Part shown: positions 28,093 to 36,915 of the stretch, piece after piece
Position numbering within the stretch: the stretch's first letter is position 1
Layout of the letters: every line of letters starts with the position of its first letter
Origin: Phycisphaerae bacterium
GTDB taxonomy: Bacteria; Planctomycetota; Phycisphaerae; Phycisphaerales; UBA1924
Assembly: GCA_016794925.1 (NCBI GenBank)
Contig: JAEUIW010000012.1
Coordinates: 50,636-114,635, forward strand
DNA length: 64,000 nucleotides
Reading direction: 5' to 3'
Made by a program: the position numbers and the translations under genes
The notes under the pieces: generated by a model
Seen by the model: the letters and a program-made list of their open reading frames with translations, nothing else
The model's database searches: none
Told to the model about the DNA's origin: nothing

Positions 28093-28992
28093 TCAGGAGT
28101 AGAGCGAACCGGTGTTGACCACCGGTTGGGCGCTGTGGTCGCCGCACAGGACAACCATGAGGTTGCTGACCATGGCGGCTTTGCGCTCGTCGTCGAGCGT
28201 GATGGTCTTGCTGCGGGCCATGTGATCGAGCGCCGCCTCGACCATGCCGACCGCGCCCTCGACGATCTTGGCCCGGGCCGCGACGACGGCCTCGGCCTGC
28301 TGGCGGCGGAGCATGGCGCCGGCGATTTCGGGGGCGTAGGCCAGGTGGCTGAGGCGGGCCTCGTCGACGACGATGCCGGCCTTGTCGAGCCTGGCCTGCA
28401 GCTCCATCTGGAGGGACTTGCTGACCTCGTCCATGCTGCCGCGGAGCGACTTCTCGTGGTCCTTGTCGGGGTCATAGGCGTAGGTCGAGGCCAGGTGCCG
28501 GAGCGCGGATTCGGACTGGATGTGGACGAAGCTGTTGTAGTCGTCCACCTCGAACGCGGCCCGGAAGGTGTCGACCACCCGCCACACGACCACAGCGCCG
28601 ATCTCGATGGGGCTGCCGCGCAGGTCGTTGACCTTGAGTTTGTCGGAGTTGAAGTTCCGGACGCGGAGTGACAGCCGGTGCTTCTTGAGGAACGGGTTGG
28701 CCCAGTAGAAACCCGACTCGCGCACGGTGCCACGGTACTCGCCGAAAAGGATCAGTACGGCGGCCGTGTTGGGCTGGAGGGCGAAGAACCCGATGAAAAT
28801 CAGAACGACGCTGACCACTCCGATGAGGGAGAGGAACAGCCCGATTGCACCGACGACCCTGTAGGTGGGGGGGTACGTGTCGAACGCCTTGCCGGAGGCG
28901 ACGAACATCGCGAGCAGCACCGGGATCAGGACGAGCACGGCGGTGAGCATCCCCCACCCGCTTCGAGCCCGACTGACTTTTTCGTTGGACAT
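28093..28992 (-). CDS. SPFH/Band 7 domain membrane protein
   Basis: A 299-residue protein. AGGAG at a seven-base spacing sets the ATG at 28992. Two membrane segments lie near the N-terminus (about residues 14-32 and 44-66). The SPFH domain follows: [20 protein letters not shown], then [20 protein letters not shown] and a long helical arm rich in Ala/Glu ([20 protein letters not shown]). Prohibitin/flotillin relatives form large rings on the inner membrane that scaffold proteases or membrane domains. It is the first gene of an operon with the ribbon-helix-helix protein, behind an unusually strong promoter. No NfeD-type partner or FtsH gene is adjacent, so the client is unknown. Confidence 0.88.
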   Translation of the reverse strand: MSNEKVSRARSGWGMLTAVLVLIPVLLAMFVASGKAFDTYPPTYRVVGAIGLFLSLIGVVSVVLIFIGFFALQPNTAAVLILFGEYRGTVRESGFYWANPFLKKHRLSLRVRNFNSDKLKVNDLRGSPIEIGAVVVWRVVDTFRAAFEVDDYNSFVHIQSESALRHLASTYAYDPDKDHEKSLRGSMDEVSKSLQMELQARLDKAGIVVDEARLSHLAYAPEIAGAMLRRQQAEAVVAARAKIVEGAVGMVEAALDHMARSKTITLDDERKAAMVSNLMVVLCGDHSAQPVVNTGSLYS

Positions 28993-29007
28993 TCGAGTCT
29001 CCTTGTG

Positions 29008-29066
29008 TGATATCGTATTGATATCATAGTGATTCATGGTAACAAAGCCGTCTGGATTTCGATATC
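29008..29066 (-). promoter_or_regulatory. GATATC repeat operator candidate
   Basis: GATATC occurs three times: 29009-29014, 29020-29025 and 29061-29066. The first two are 11 bp apart and form a perfect inverted repeat TGATATC-N5-GATATCA (29008-29026). All lie between the promoter and the SPFH start. Ribbon-helix-helix repressors typically bind half-sites about 11 bp apart, so the downstream Arc-like product is a candidate binder. This is inference. Confidence 0.5.
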
Positions 29067-29084
29067 TGGCGCAATCGATCAATC

Positions 29085-29113
29085 ATTTTAGCATTATGTT
29101 TGGTATTTGTCAA
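29085..29113 (-). promoter_or_regulatory. Near-consensus sigma-70 promoter for the SPFH operon
   Basis: On the minus strand TTGACA (29108-29113) is followed by a 17-base spacer and TAAAAT (29085-29090), with an extended -10 TGC just before it. The surrounding region is clearly richer in A and T than the rest of the window. Transcription should begin near 29078, leaving a leader of about 86 bases before the SPFH ATG. Confidence 0.7.
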
Positions 29114-29209
29114 GCAAAATGACCAATTGTGGATAACAGAATGACCACCATTTATAGCGGTGTCAACACGAACGTGGGATGAGATCAGGAGTCGGGCGTG
29201 ACCGCGAAA

Positions 29210-29290
29210 TCACCCGGCGAGGAAGGCGTTTACAAAGGTGAAGTAGTCGAAGTCGTCCACGGCGTTGTCGCAAGTCAGGACGCGATTGAA
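29210..29290 (-). pseudogene. Dockerin-like tail remnant, in frame after the miaB stop
   Basis: The minus-strand codons directly after the miaB TAA (29291-29293) read FNRVLTCDNAVDDFDYF, then TFVNAFLAG, and end in TGA at 29210. VDDFDYFxFxNAFxxG matches the Phycisphaerae dockerin-like repeats at 14078 and 62372. It has no start codon or upstream half-repeat of its own. It may be a relic of a lost secreted-protein gene; readthrough from miaB would be the only way to translate it in this frame. Confidence 0.6.
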
Positions 29291-31048
29291 TTACCCCGCA
29301 GCCGCGGTTCCGTGCAGCGAGAGGCGGTCGGCAGCCTCAATTTGTACCGGAACGGTTCGGCCGATCCAAGACTCGGGCGCGGCGCCGGCGGGGGCCTGGA
29401 AGTGAACGATCAGGTCGCCATCAGTGCGGCCGACGAGTTGCACGGGGCCGTGGGTGTGTGGGGTATCGGCGTGCGGGTGGGAGCGATGGGAGGCGACGGT
29501 GGAGCACGCCGCGCCGTGGCTGCAATGGTCGGGATCGGTGGTCGGATCGGCGCGGCCGCAGATGGTGAGGCCGACGAGGCCCGCGTGGGCGCGGGGGTGC
29601 GCGGGTGGGGAGTGGGGGGGGAGCGGTTCGCGGGCCTCGGCGCGGCGGGCGCGGCGTTTCGTCTCGTGCTTGCTGGGGCCCTCGACAAAGACGTCGAGCG
29701 TGCGGCCAACCTGGGCGCGGCTGATCTCGTCGCTGATGTCGCTCTGGAGGGCGAGCAGTTCGTTGTTGCGGCGGCGCTTGACGGATTCGGGAACATCGTC
29801 GGCGAGCTTGTCGAAGGCCACGGTGCCGGGGCGGGGAGAGTATTTGAAGATGAACGCGTTCTTGTAGCGGGCACGGCGGAGCAGGGCGACGGTGGCGGCG
29901 AAATCGTCATCGGTCTCGGTCGGGAACCCAACGATGAAGTCGCCCGAGATCATCAGCGGGCGGCCGATCTCGGGCTGGTCGAGGCGGGCCCGGGCGCGGT
30001 CGATGAAATCGAGATACTCGGGGGCGGAGTACCCGCGGTTCATGAGCTTGAGCAGCCGATCGGAGCCGGACTGGGCGGGGACGTGGAGGTAGCGGCAGAT
30101 CCGGGGGTGGTCGCGGATGGCGTCCAGGGCGTCGTCGCCGAAATCGCGCGGGTAGCTGGTTACGAAGCGGAGCCGGCTCAGGGCCGGGACGCGTTCGTGG
30201 ATCCGCGCGAGCAGGTCGGCGAAGGTGGTGACGCTGACGCCGGCGAGGGGGTCGCGGGCGTGGCCGCCCTTGAACGCGCGGCCCTTCTGCGGCTGCGTCA
30301 CGCCGCGCACGCTGACGGCGGCGCCGTGCTCGAAGCGGTAGTGATTGACGGTCTGCCCGAGGAGGGTGATCTCCCGGACGCCGGCGTCCGCGAGGCGTCT
30401 GCATTCTTCGAGGATGTGATCGGGAGGGCGGTGGATTTCGGCGCCTCGAGTGAAGGGGACGACGCAGTAGGTGCAGAACTTGTTGCAGCCGCGCGTGATT
30501 CGGACGTATGCGGAGTGGCGGGCGGAGCCGTCGATGGGGGAGACAGCGCGGGAGAGGTCGAGGAATTCGAGCGAGTCCTCGGCGGCGGCGAGGGTGACGG
30601 TTCGGCGCGAGGCGTCGCCCTGGAGGGCGACCTGGCGGGCGGACCGGGCCGGGGCGTGGTCCGGGGCCTCCGCGATGAGCGATTCGCGGGTGCGGAGCGC
30701 GTTGTCGAGGAGCGTCGGTAGCTTGTCGAGCTCGGCGGGGCCCACGAGGACGTCGACGACGGGCATGCGCCGGATGAGGTCCACGCCGTCGCGCTCGGCC
30801 ATGCAGCCGAGCACGCCGACGACGAGACCGGGGTCGGAGCGTTTGCGGATCGCGAGCTCGCCCAGACGTGACCAGACCTTCTGCTCGGCGTGCTCGCGGA
30901 CGGAGCAGGTGTTGTACAGGACGACGTCGGCCTCGTCCGGGCGCGGGGTGAAGCGGTAGCCGAGCGCGTGGAGCTGCCCGGTGACCAGCTCGGAATCGAG
31001 CTCGTTCATCTGGCAGCCGAAGGTTTCGAGGTAGACGCGCCGGGGCAT
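29291..31048 (-). CDS. miaB: tRNA-2-methylthio-N6-dimethylallyladenosine synthase with insertion
   Basis: A 585-residue radical-SAM methylthiotransferase that modifies A37 of tRNAs reading UNN codons. The N-terminal UPF0004 domain has cluster cysteines C12 (LETFGCQMNE), C48 (LYNTCSV) and C82 (LGCMAE). The radical-SAM motif CxxxCxxC is C188-C192-C195 (RGCNKFCTYCVVPFTRG). The C-terminal TRAM domain is split: VEGPSK and QLVGRTDGDLIVHF are separated by about 76 residues instead of a few. The insertion is rich in Pro and His, with TDPDHCSHGAACST and SHPHADTPHTHG. The family is usually near 440-470 residues. It is divergent from the histidine kinase; a dockerin-like relic follows the stop in frame. 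Confidence 0.93.
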   Translation of the reverse strand: MPRRVYLETFGCQMNELDSELVTGQLHALGYRFTPRPDEADVVLYNTCSVREHAEQKVWSRLGELAIRKRSDPGLVVGVLGCMAERDGVDLIRRMPVVDVLVGPAELDKLPTLLDNALRTRESLIAEAPDHAPARSARQVALQGDASRRTVTLAAAEDSLEFLDLSRAVSPIDGSARHSAYVRITRGCNKFCTYCVVPFTRGAEIHRPPDHILEECRRLADAGVREITLLGQTVNHYRFEHGAAVSVRGVTQPQKGRAFKGGHARDPLAGVSVTTFADLLARIHERVPALSRLRFVTSYPRDFGDDALDAIRDHPRICRYLHVPAQSGSDRLLKLMNRGYSAPEYLDFIDRARARLDQPEIGRPLMISGDFIVGFPTETDDDFAATVALLRRARYKNAFIFKYSPRPGTVAFDKLADDVPESVKRRRNNELLALQSDISDEISRAQVGRTLDVFVEGPSKHETKRRARRAEAREPLPPHSPPAHPRAHAGLVGLTICGRADPTTDPDHCSHGAACSTVASHRSHPHADTPHTHGPVQLVGRTDGDLIVHFQAPAGAAPESWIGRTVPVQIEAADRLSLHGTAAAG

Positions 31049-31111
31049 GTGGCGAAGGGTAGGTCCCGGGCGGTCGCGCGCGGCGTGCGGCTGTCGCTAC
31101 GCTTGGGGACC

Positions 31112-32740
31112 ATGTGGGGCCGGATTTCCCTCGAGACCAAGTGCCTGGTGCTGTTCGGCGCGGCGAGCGTGCTGATCCTCGCGGCGGCGTTCGCGGTGGT
31201 GTGGGTGCGTGGGAACGCGGTGACGGAGTCGGCGCAGCGCGAGGTTTCGAGGAACTTTGTTTTGGGATTCGAGGCGGGCTGGGCGGCCCACCCGGGGAGC
31301 GGCGACACGCGGCCCGAGTCGCTGGAGTCCGGGGGCGAGGGTCCGGCGATCCGCCGCCTGACGCTGGCGGGCTCCGATTTGCTGGCGGTTACGGATGCGT
31401 TCATCGGGCGGGCGCTGCGGCAGTTCCGTTCGGACACGGCGCGGTCGGAGTGGCACGAGGGCTCGTGGCAGGGCCTGGCGCGTCGGTACCGCTTCTCACG
31501 GGCGGAGCGGGGGGCGGAGGGGGCGCTGGTCGGGATGGTGCTGCTGGACCGGGTGTCCGCGTCGGCGGGGTACGACCTGCTGATCCGGACGGTGTACGCA
31601 TCGCTGGCGGGCCTGTTCAGCGCGGCCACGAGCGTGGCGCTGTTCTACCTGATCACGACGCGGATCATCCTGGGGCCGGTGCGGTCGCTGAAGCACACCG
31701 CGGAGCAGGCGCGGGAGGGGAACCTGGACGCGCGCTCGGACGTGCGGACGGGCGACGAGTTCCAGGAGCTGGCGGAGACGTTCAACGAGATGCTCTCGGG
31801 CCTGCAGACGACGCAGAACCAGCTGCGCGCGCTCAATTCGCAACTGGACCTGAAGGTTGACGAGCTCTCGCAGCGCAACATGGCGCTGTACGAATCGAAC
31901 AAGCTGAAGGGGGAATTCCTGGCGTCGGTCTCGCACGAGCTGCGCACGCCGCTGAACTCGATCATCGGTTTCGCGGAACTGCTGCAGGAAGCGGCGGACA
32001 AGGAGGCGGCGGCGGGGGACGACTCGTCGCGGCTGAGCAAGCGGAGGCGGTTCACGGAGAACATCCTGAGTTCGGCGCGCTCGCTGCTGGACATGATCAC
32101 GGGTCTGCTGGAGCTGGCCAAGGCGGAGGCGGGCAAGCTCGACCTGCGACCCGAGCCGGTGAACCTGAGGGACACGTGCGAGGCGCTGCTGGCGTTGATG
32201 CGCCCGGTGGCGGACAAGCGATCGGTGACGCTGACGCTGGAGGCGAGCGCCGACCTGCCGGTGATCCATACCGACGCGAAGAAGCTGCACCAGATCATCT
32301 TCAATCTGCTGAGCAACGCGGTGAAGTTCTCGGGGGACGAGAGCATGAATCCCGAGGGCGCCGCGGCCCGCGGGGCCCGGGTCACGCTGCGGGCCGAGCG
32401 GCTGCCGTCGCGGAAGGAGGACGGCTCGCCGGACCAGGACCGCGTCCGGGTGAGCGTGCTGGACTCGGGCCCGGGCATCGCGGCGGAGGATCAGCAGCGC
32501 ATCTTCGAGAAATTCGTGCAGCTGGATTCCGGTCACGAGCGCCGGCATTCGGGCACGGGGCTGGGCCTGGCGATCGTCAAGGAGCTCTCTCACCTGCTGC
32601 AGGGCGAGATCCACGTGGAGTCGGAGCTGGGGCGGGGCTCGATGTTCTCGATCATTCTGCCGCTGGCGATGGACCCGACGCGGCAGCGTGAGATCAAGCT
32701 GGAGATGGCGTTCCGCGGTTCGCTGTCGGGACGCTCGTGA
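31112..32740 (+). CDS. Orphan membrane histidine kinase
   Basis: A 542-residue sensor kinase. Residues 12-32 and about 160-190 are membrane segments flanking a periplasmic sensor domain of roughly 125 residues with no recognised family. A HAMP linker follows (TTRIILGPVRSLKHTAEQAR). The HisKA box is ASVSHELRTPLNSIIGF with phospho-acceptor His-275. The ATPase domain shows the N box (QIIFNLLSNAVKFSGDE), DSGPGIAAEDQQRIFEKF and GTGLGLAIVKELSHLL. The ATG at 31112 fits the first membrane helix. No response regulator is encoded nearby, so its partner lies elsewhere. Its 3' end overlaps the convergent glycosyltransferase gene by 47 bp. Confidence 0.92.
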   Translation: MWGRISLETKCLVLFGAASVLILAAAFAVVWVRGNAVTESAQREVSRNFVLGFEAGWAAHPGSGDTRPESLESGGEGPAIRRLTLAGSDLLAVTDAFIGRALRQFRSDTARSEWHEGSWQGLARRYRFSRAERGAEGALVGMVLLDRVSASAGYDLLIRTVYASLAGLFSAATSVALFYLITTRIILGPVRSLKHTAEQAREGNLDARSDVRTGDEFQELAETFNEMLSGLQTTQNQLRALNSQLDLKVDELSQRNMALYESNKLKGEFLASVSHELRTPLNSIIGFAELLQEAADKEAAAGDDSSRLSKRRRFTENILSSARSLLDMITGLLELAKAEAGKLDLRPEPVNLRDTCEALLALMRPVADKRSVTLTLEASADLPVIHTDAKKLHQIIFNLLSNAVKFSGDESMNPEGAAARGARVTLRAERLPSRKEDGSPDQDRVRVSVLDSGPGIAAEDQQRIFEKFVQLDSGHERRHSGTGLGLAIVKELSHLLQGEIHVESELGRGSMFSIILPLAMDPTRQREIKLEMAFRGSLSGRS

Positions 32741-34463
32741 CCGGGGGCAGGGGCGGCGCAGCGCGGGCGACCTCCTCGTACTGCGCGACGAGCTCGCGGG
32801 CGTGGTCATCGATCGACTTGGGCGGGCGCACGTTGCGGCGCAGGTCGTTGAGCCGCGCGGGGTCGCGGATGAGCGATCGGAGTTTTCGCGCGAGGTCCTC
32901 GCGGTCGTTGCCGCGGAACAGGATGCCGTTGTGTCCGTCGCGGACGAAGTCCGGGATGCCGCCGAGCTCGGCACCGAGCACGGGCAGGCCGCAGGCCTGG
33001 AACTCCATGACGGTCTGGGGCGCGTTGTCCCACCACACGCTGGGCACGACGCCGAGGTCGCGCCCGCCGAGCAGCCACGGGATGTCGTGGTGTTCGTATC
33101 CGGTGGAGAACGTGAGCCGCGCCAGGCGGGGCTCCATGCGTCGGAACATCCACTCGATGGTCTGGCCGTCGAGGGCGAAGATCGCGAGGTCCAGGCGCGC
33201 GAGATCGGTCGCGTCGAGCATCTCGAGGCTCTCGACGAACATCGAGAGGCCCTTGTAGTAATTGTTGTACCCCATGAACACGAGCCGTATGGGGCGGGGC
33301 GCGGCGGGGTCGATCGGCGGGGGCGCGAATGCGAGTTCGGGCGTGCGTGCGACGATCCGGTTGATACGGGTCCCGATCGTCACGGCACGGATCACGTCGG
33401 GGCGTACGCCCATGGACTCGAACTTGCGGCGCACGAAGTCCGAGACCGCCAGCACACGATCACAGGAATTGAGCATCCGGACCATGGCGGCGCGACGGGC
33501 GCCATACTCGTTCGGCCCGTCGGGGTGCGGCGGATCGGGCTGGATGACGTTCAGCAGCGGTTTGCGCTCGGGGTCGGACATGTCCGGCACCCAGCGGGGC
33601 TCATTCTGAGAGAGGAAGTACTGGGTCTTGCCGCGCAGGTCCTTGCCGGGGGGCGGCTGCGGCGCCAGCTCCGCGCGATCCTGGGCGATCGCGTTGCCGG
33701 GAAGCGGAGGAGTCGGCTGCGCAAGCGGGGCGACGGGCGGATCGGTGAGGGCACGCGCGGTCAGCGCGAGCGTGCGGACGAGGGCCTTGCCGGCGCGCCA
33801 GGGCCACCCCGCGTGCGCTCGAAAATCCTGCCAGGCCAGCCGGGCCTGTTCACGCGGAGTCGGGATCGGTTCGCATCTGGGAGGCGGATTTCGGGCGGCA
33901 TACTGGGCGGCGAGGCGGGCGCGCTCACTCGCGGGAGCTGGAGCGTCGATGCAGCCGACGCAGGCGCGGCCGCCGCGTGAATCGTGGCACGCGTTGCGGT
34001 GCCCCTGCATGAAATACACCTGCGGGCAGAGTGTGTGGTAATTGTGGAGGCTGAAGAAATTGCGGGCGCCCGCGCGGGTCGCCGCGGCAACGCACCCGGC
34101 GGTGAAGCCCTCGATGTTGTGCCAATGGACCACGTCGGGTCGGACGCGAGCGAAGAGTTCGTCGAGCCGGGCCTCGAGCTCGGGCGCGGAGATCTCCGCG
34201 AGGGGATCGCGGAACTGCGGCAGGGAGGGCGCGATGACCGGCGAGTTGATGACCTCGAAGACGCGAACGCCGAGCCAGTCGTCGTGTCGGCGGATGACGC
34301 ACTCCGCTGGCGGCGAGACGTACGTCGTGCCGGAGCACAGGTAGGAAACCTCGTGCCCGAGCGTGTGCAACTCGTGCGCCAACGCCTGGCAATAGCCGTT
34401 GACGCCGCCGCCGTGGCTCGCCCCATCCCAGACTTTGGCCCAATTCACCAGGACGATGCGCAT
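32694..34463 (-). CDS. Family 4 glycosyltransferase
   Basis: A 589-residue cytoplasmic GT-B enzyme, opening MRIVLVNWAKVWDGASHGGG. The N-terminal donor/acceptor half includes GYCQALAHELHTLGHEVSYL and VDVVHWHNIEGF-like segments (DVVHWHNIEGFTAGC). A Cys-rich stretch, HNYHTLCPQVYFMQGHRNAC with RGGRACVGC, follows and may bind metal. The C-terminal nucleotide-sugar domain has RLVFMGYNNYYKGLSMFVES and PQTVMEFQACGLPVLGAELG, containing the usual glutamate. Such enzymes build polysaccharides or glycoconjugates from nucleotide sugars. It is divergent from trigger factor. TATACT lies nine bases before the ATG, so its mRNA might be nearly leaderless. Confidence 0.87.
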   Translation of the reverse strand: MRIVLVNWAKVWDGASHGGGVNGYCQALAHELHTLGHEVSYLCSGTTYVSPPAECVIRRHDDWLGVRVFEVINSPVIAPSLPQFRDPLAEISAPELEARLDELFARVRPDVVHWHNIEGFTAGCVAAATRAGARNFFSLHNYHTLCPQVYFMQGHRNACHDSRGGRACVGCIDAPAPASERARLAAQYAARNPPPRCEPIPTPREQARLAWQDFRAHAGWPWRAGKALVRTLALTARALTDPPVAPLAQPTPPLPGNAIAQDRAELAPQPPPGKDLRGKTQYFLSQNEPRWVPDMSDPERKPLLNVIQPDPPHPDGPNEYGARRAAMVRMLNSCDRVLAVSDFVRRKFESMGVRPDVIRAVTIGTRINRIVARTPELAFAPPPIDPAAPRPIRLVFMGYNNYYKGLSMFVESLEMLDATDLARLDLAIFALDGQTIEWMFRRMEPRLARLTFSTGYEHHDIPWLLGGRDLGVVPSVWWDNAPQTVMEFQACGLPVLGAELGGIPDFVRDGHNGILFRGNDREDLARKLRSLIRDPARLNDLRRNVRPPKSIDDHARELVAQYEEVARAAPPLPPVTSVPTANRGTPSPA

Positions 34464-34599
34464 CGAAGGGCGAGTATATCGGGTTGAGGGGGCGCGGTTG
34501 CCGATGGATGCGCGAGCCTAACATCGGGGCTTTGACGCACCTCGGGCGGGGGACGCGGCGCCTCGGCGGCCATCGCGTCCTGGACCCCGGAGCATGATC

Positions 34600-35991
34600 A
34601 TGGCCGACGCGAGCAAGCCGGAAATCCCCAACACGGTCACCATCACGGACGCGGGCCCAAGCCGCAAGAAACTGACGATCGAGATTCCCAGGGAGACTAT
34701 CGACGCCGAACTGAAGGGCGCGTTCGATCTCGCCTCGGTGGAGGCGGAGATGCCCGGCTTCCGGAAGGGCCGGGCGCCGCGCCGGTTGGTTGAGAAGAAA
34801 TTCGGGTTGGACGTTCGCAACCGCTGCAAGGGTCAGCTTGTGGCCGCGGCGTACAGCAAGGCGGTGGAGGAGCACAAGCTCCGGGTCGTGTCCGATCCGA
34901 CCAGCGAGACATTGGATGCGATCGCGATCGAGCCTGGCAAGGCGCTGCGGTTCGAGGTCGAAGTTGAGGTCGCGCCCGAGTTCAACCTGCCCGATCTGCA
35001 TGCGATCAAGGTTCGGAAGCCGCAACTTCAGGTGACGGACGAAGCGGTCGCGGACGCGCTCGCCAAGCTGGCGGTCAACGAGGGTCGGCTTGAATCGCTC
35101 GAGAAGTCCGAGGCGGGGGACTATCTGACCGGTCACGCGGTCATGAAGGACGACGCCGGCGCCACCCTGCTGGAACTCAACGGAGCGGTTGTGCAGATTC
35201 CGCCCGCGGACAAGAAGGGCAAGGGCATGATCCTGGGCGTCGTCGTCGACGATTTCGGGCCGCAGATGGGATTCCCCAAGCCGGGCGACTCGTTCACGAT
35301 TTTGGCATCCGGCCCAGAGAACCATGAGAACGAAAAGGTCCGGGGCAAGAAGCTCCGGATTTCGTTCAAGGTGGATCGAGCCGATCGGATCGTTCCCGCC
35401 ACCACCCAGGAGCTGCTGGAGAAGACAGGGCAGGCGGACGAGGCCGCGCTGCGCGACGGGATCCGCCGCCGCCTCGAGATGCGCGTGGCCACCGAGCAAC
35501 AGACGGTGATGCGTCAGCAGGTTGCTCAGGCGTTGCTCGACGCGACCGAGATGCCGCTCCCCGAGCGTCTCACGGCCCAGCAGGCGGGTCGAGCGTTCGA
35601 ACGCCGACGGCTCGAGTTGTCGTATCAGGGGGTCGAGGCGTCCAAGATCGAGGAGAACATCGCGGAGCTGCGCGCCGCTTCGGCGCAGGTCGCGCAACGA
35701 GAGCTGAAGCTATTCTTCATTCTCTCGCGCGCCGCGGAGGTGCTCGACATCAAGGTGACGGAGGGCGAGGTTAACAATCGCATTGCGCAGATGGCGTTCG
35801 AGCGGAACGAGCGCCCGGAGAAACTGCGTCAGACGCTGATCCAGTCGAACCAGGTGGGCGGGGTCTTCAATCAGGTTCGCGAGCACAAGACCATGGATGC
35901 GATCCTCTCGAAGGCGACGATTACGGAGCTCCCCGTGGAGGAGTTCAACGCCCAGATGGACGCGGAGTCCAAGGCCCGCGCGAAGAAGTAG
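34600..35991 (+). CDS. tig: Trigger factor chaperone
   Basis: A 463-residue ribosome-associated chaperone and peptidyl-prolyl isomerase. The N-terminal ribosome-binding domain (residues 15-140) carries the signature MPGFRKGRAPRRLVEKKFG. The FKBP-like domain covers about 150-270 (GDYLTGHAVMKDDAGATLLE onwards); its sequence is divergent. The C-terminal substrate-binding helical arm runs from about 280 to 440 (AELRAASAQVAQRELKLFFI). GGAG (34589-34592) fits the ATG at 34600 better than the one at 34594. ClpP/ClpX genes, often next to tig, are not present downstream; a convergent conserved gene follows. Confidence 0.93.
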   Translation: MADASKPEIPNTVTITDAGPSRKKLTIEIPRETIDAELKGAFDLASVEAEMPGFRKGRAPRRLVEKKFGLDVRNRCKGQLVAAAYSKAVEEHKLRVVSDPTSETLDAIAIEPGKALRFEVEVEVAPEFNLPDLHAIKVRKPQLQVTDEAVADALAKLAVNEGRLESLEKSEAGDYLTGHAVMKDDAGATLLELNGAVVQIPPADKKGKGMILGVVVDDFGPQMGFPKPGDSFTILASGPENHENEKVRGKKLRISFKVDRADRIVPATTQELLEKTGQADEAALRDGIRRRLEMRVATEQQTVMRQQVAQALLDATEMPLPERLTAQQAGRAFERRRLELSYQGVEASKIEENIAELRAASAQVAQRELKLFFILSRAAEVLDIKVTEGEVNNRIAQMAFERNERPEKLRQTLIQSNQVGGVFNQVREHKTMDAILSKATITELPVEEFNAQMDAESKARAKK

Positions 35992-36088
35992 CGGGTCGTC
36001 GAGCACGAGCGTTCGGTCCGCGGTTCCTCGCGCGCGGGATCGGTTTGTGGCCGCGCGAGCAGCGTGAGCCGCTCCGCGCCAATGCCGA

Positions 36089-36634
36089 TCAGTCGTGCTG
36101 AAAGACAGTCTGGGTTCGCAGCACCAGCCCGCCCGCCGCCTGCAAATGGAATCCCTGGATCGTGACCTCGCTGGCGTAGTTCGCCAGTTCAAGCAGCGAC
36201 AGGCACCGGCCGCCGTCCGCGACCGACCATTCATGCAAGACGCATTCGACGTCCCGTGCGTAGTCCAGCATCTCCTGGTACGTCGTGTTGTAGAGGTTCT
36301 CTGAGAGGGTCTCGGTCTGAACGGTTGCGCTGTACTTGATTTTCTCGTTCTTGAATTCGTGGTCGTAGTCGTGTTCCCCAGCACAGGGGAATGCTGTCAC
36401 GGCACCATTTGTGGGGAGTTGGTCGTTTCGACTGGTAATGAGCTCGGATACCACGCAATTCCGGTGCTGGAATCGCAGCACGTGTGACCCGGCCATCAGC
36501 CACGCTTCGAAGTCGTAATGACCATGGCGGATGGACTTGCGGCTCTTGAGCTGAAACAGCTCCGGATGGAGCGGTTTTCGGTACAGGACCAGTTGGTACG
36601 ATGGGATTGCCACGGACCTGACAGGGGAATTCAT
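36089..36634 (-). CDS. Conserved planctomycete protein, possibly DUF2617-like (181 aa)
   Basis: A 181-residue cytoplasmic protein opening MNSPVRSVAIPSYQLVLYR, then KPLHPELFQLKSRKSIRHGH and YDFEAWLMAGSHVLRFQHRN. Later motifs are FPCAGEHDYDHEF and the highly regular TVQTETLSENLYNTTYQEML. It is an alpha/beta protein with no membrane segment or catalytic signature I recognise. I recall similar sequences (LHPELF, FPCAGE, QTETLSENLY) in planctomycetes under DUF2617, but that label is from memory. AAGGA at a seven-base spacing supports the ATG at 36634. It is convergent with trigger factor. Confidence 0.75.
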   Translation of the reverse strand: MNSPVRSVAIPSYQLVLYRKPLHPELFQLKSRKSIRHGHYDFEAWLMAGSHVLRFQHRNCVVSELITSRNDQLPTNGAVTAFPCAGEHDYDHEFKNEKIKYSATVQTETLSENLYNTTYQEMLDYARDVECVLHEWSVADGGRCLSLLELANYASEVTIQGFHLQAAGGLVLRTQTVFQHD

Positions 36635-36915
36635 CTCGCGTTCCTTGCGTGCCAGAGGGTATTGCGGGCGGTGGTGTGGAGTTCACGGGCACTCCAGGCG
36701 CCCGTCCCGCCTCGCGGGTGTTTCTCCCGGTCCGAGTGTCGGGAGCCTAACGCTCGGCTCCAAATTGCACAAGGCTTTTTTGGATCGCCGATTGGTACAC
36801 CTCGTCGAGGAGCGATTTCGGCCTTGGGTTCGCGGTGCGGACGCGGTCAACCGACACGTTTTCCACACGACCAAACCGAGTCCCGATTCGTGTGTTGTGC
36901 GTCGGAGTTGCATGC

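Noticed and set aside
29198..30721. Plus-strand open frame of about 500 codons
   Set aside because: It is antisense to miaB, whose cluster motifs are intact; the product is Gly/Ala/Val/Asp repeats typical of a GC-rich shadow frame.
36027..36059. CTCGCGCG/CGCGCGAG inverted repeat between tig and the conserved gene
   Set aside because: Simple CG-rich repeats are expected by chance at this base composition and no T-run follows.
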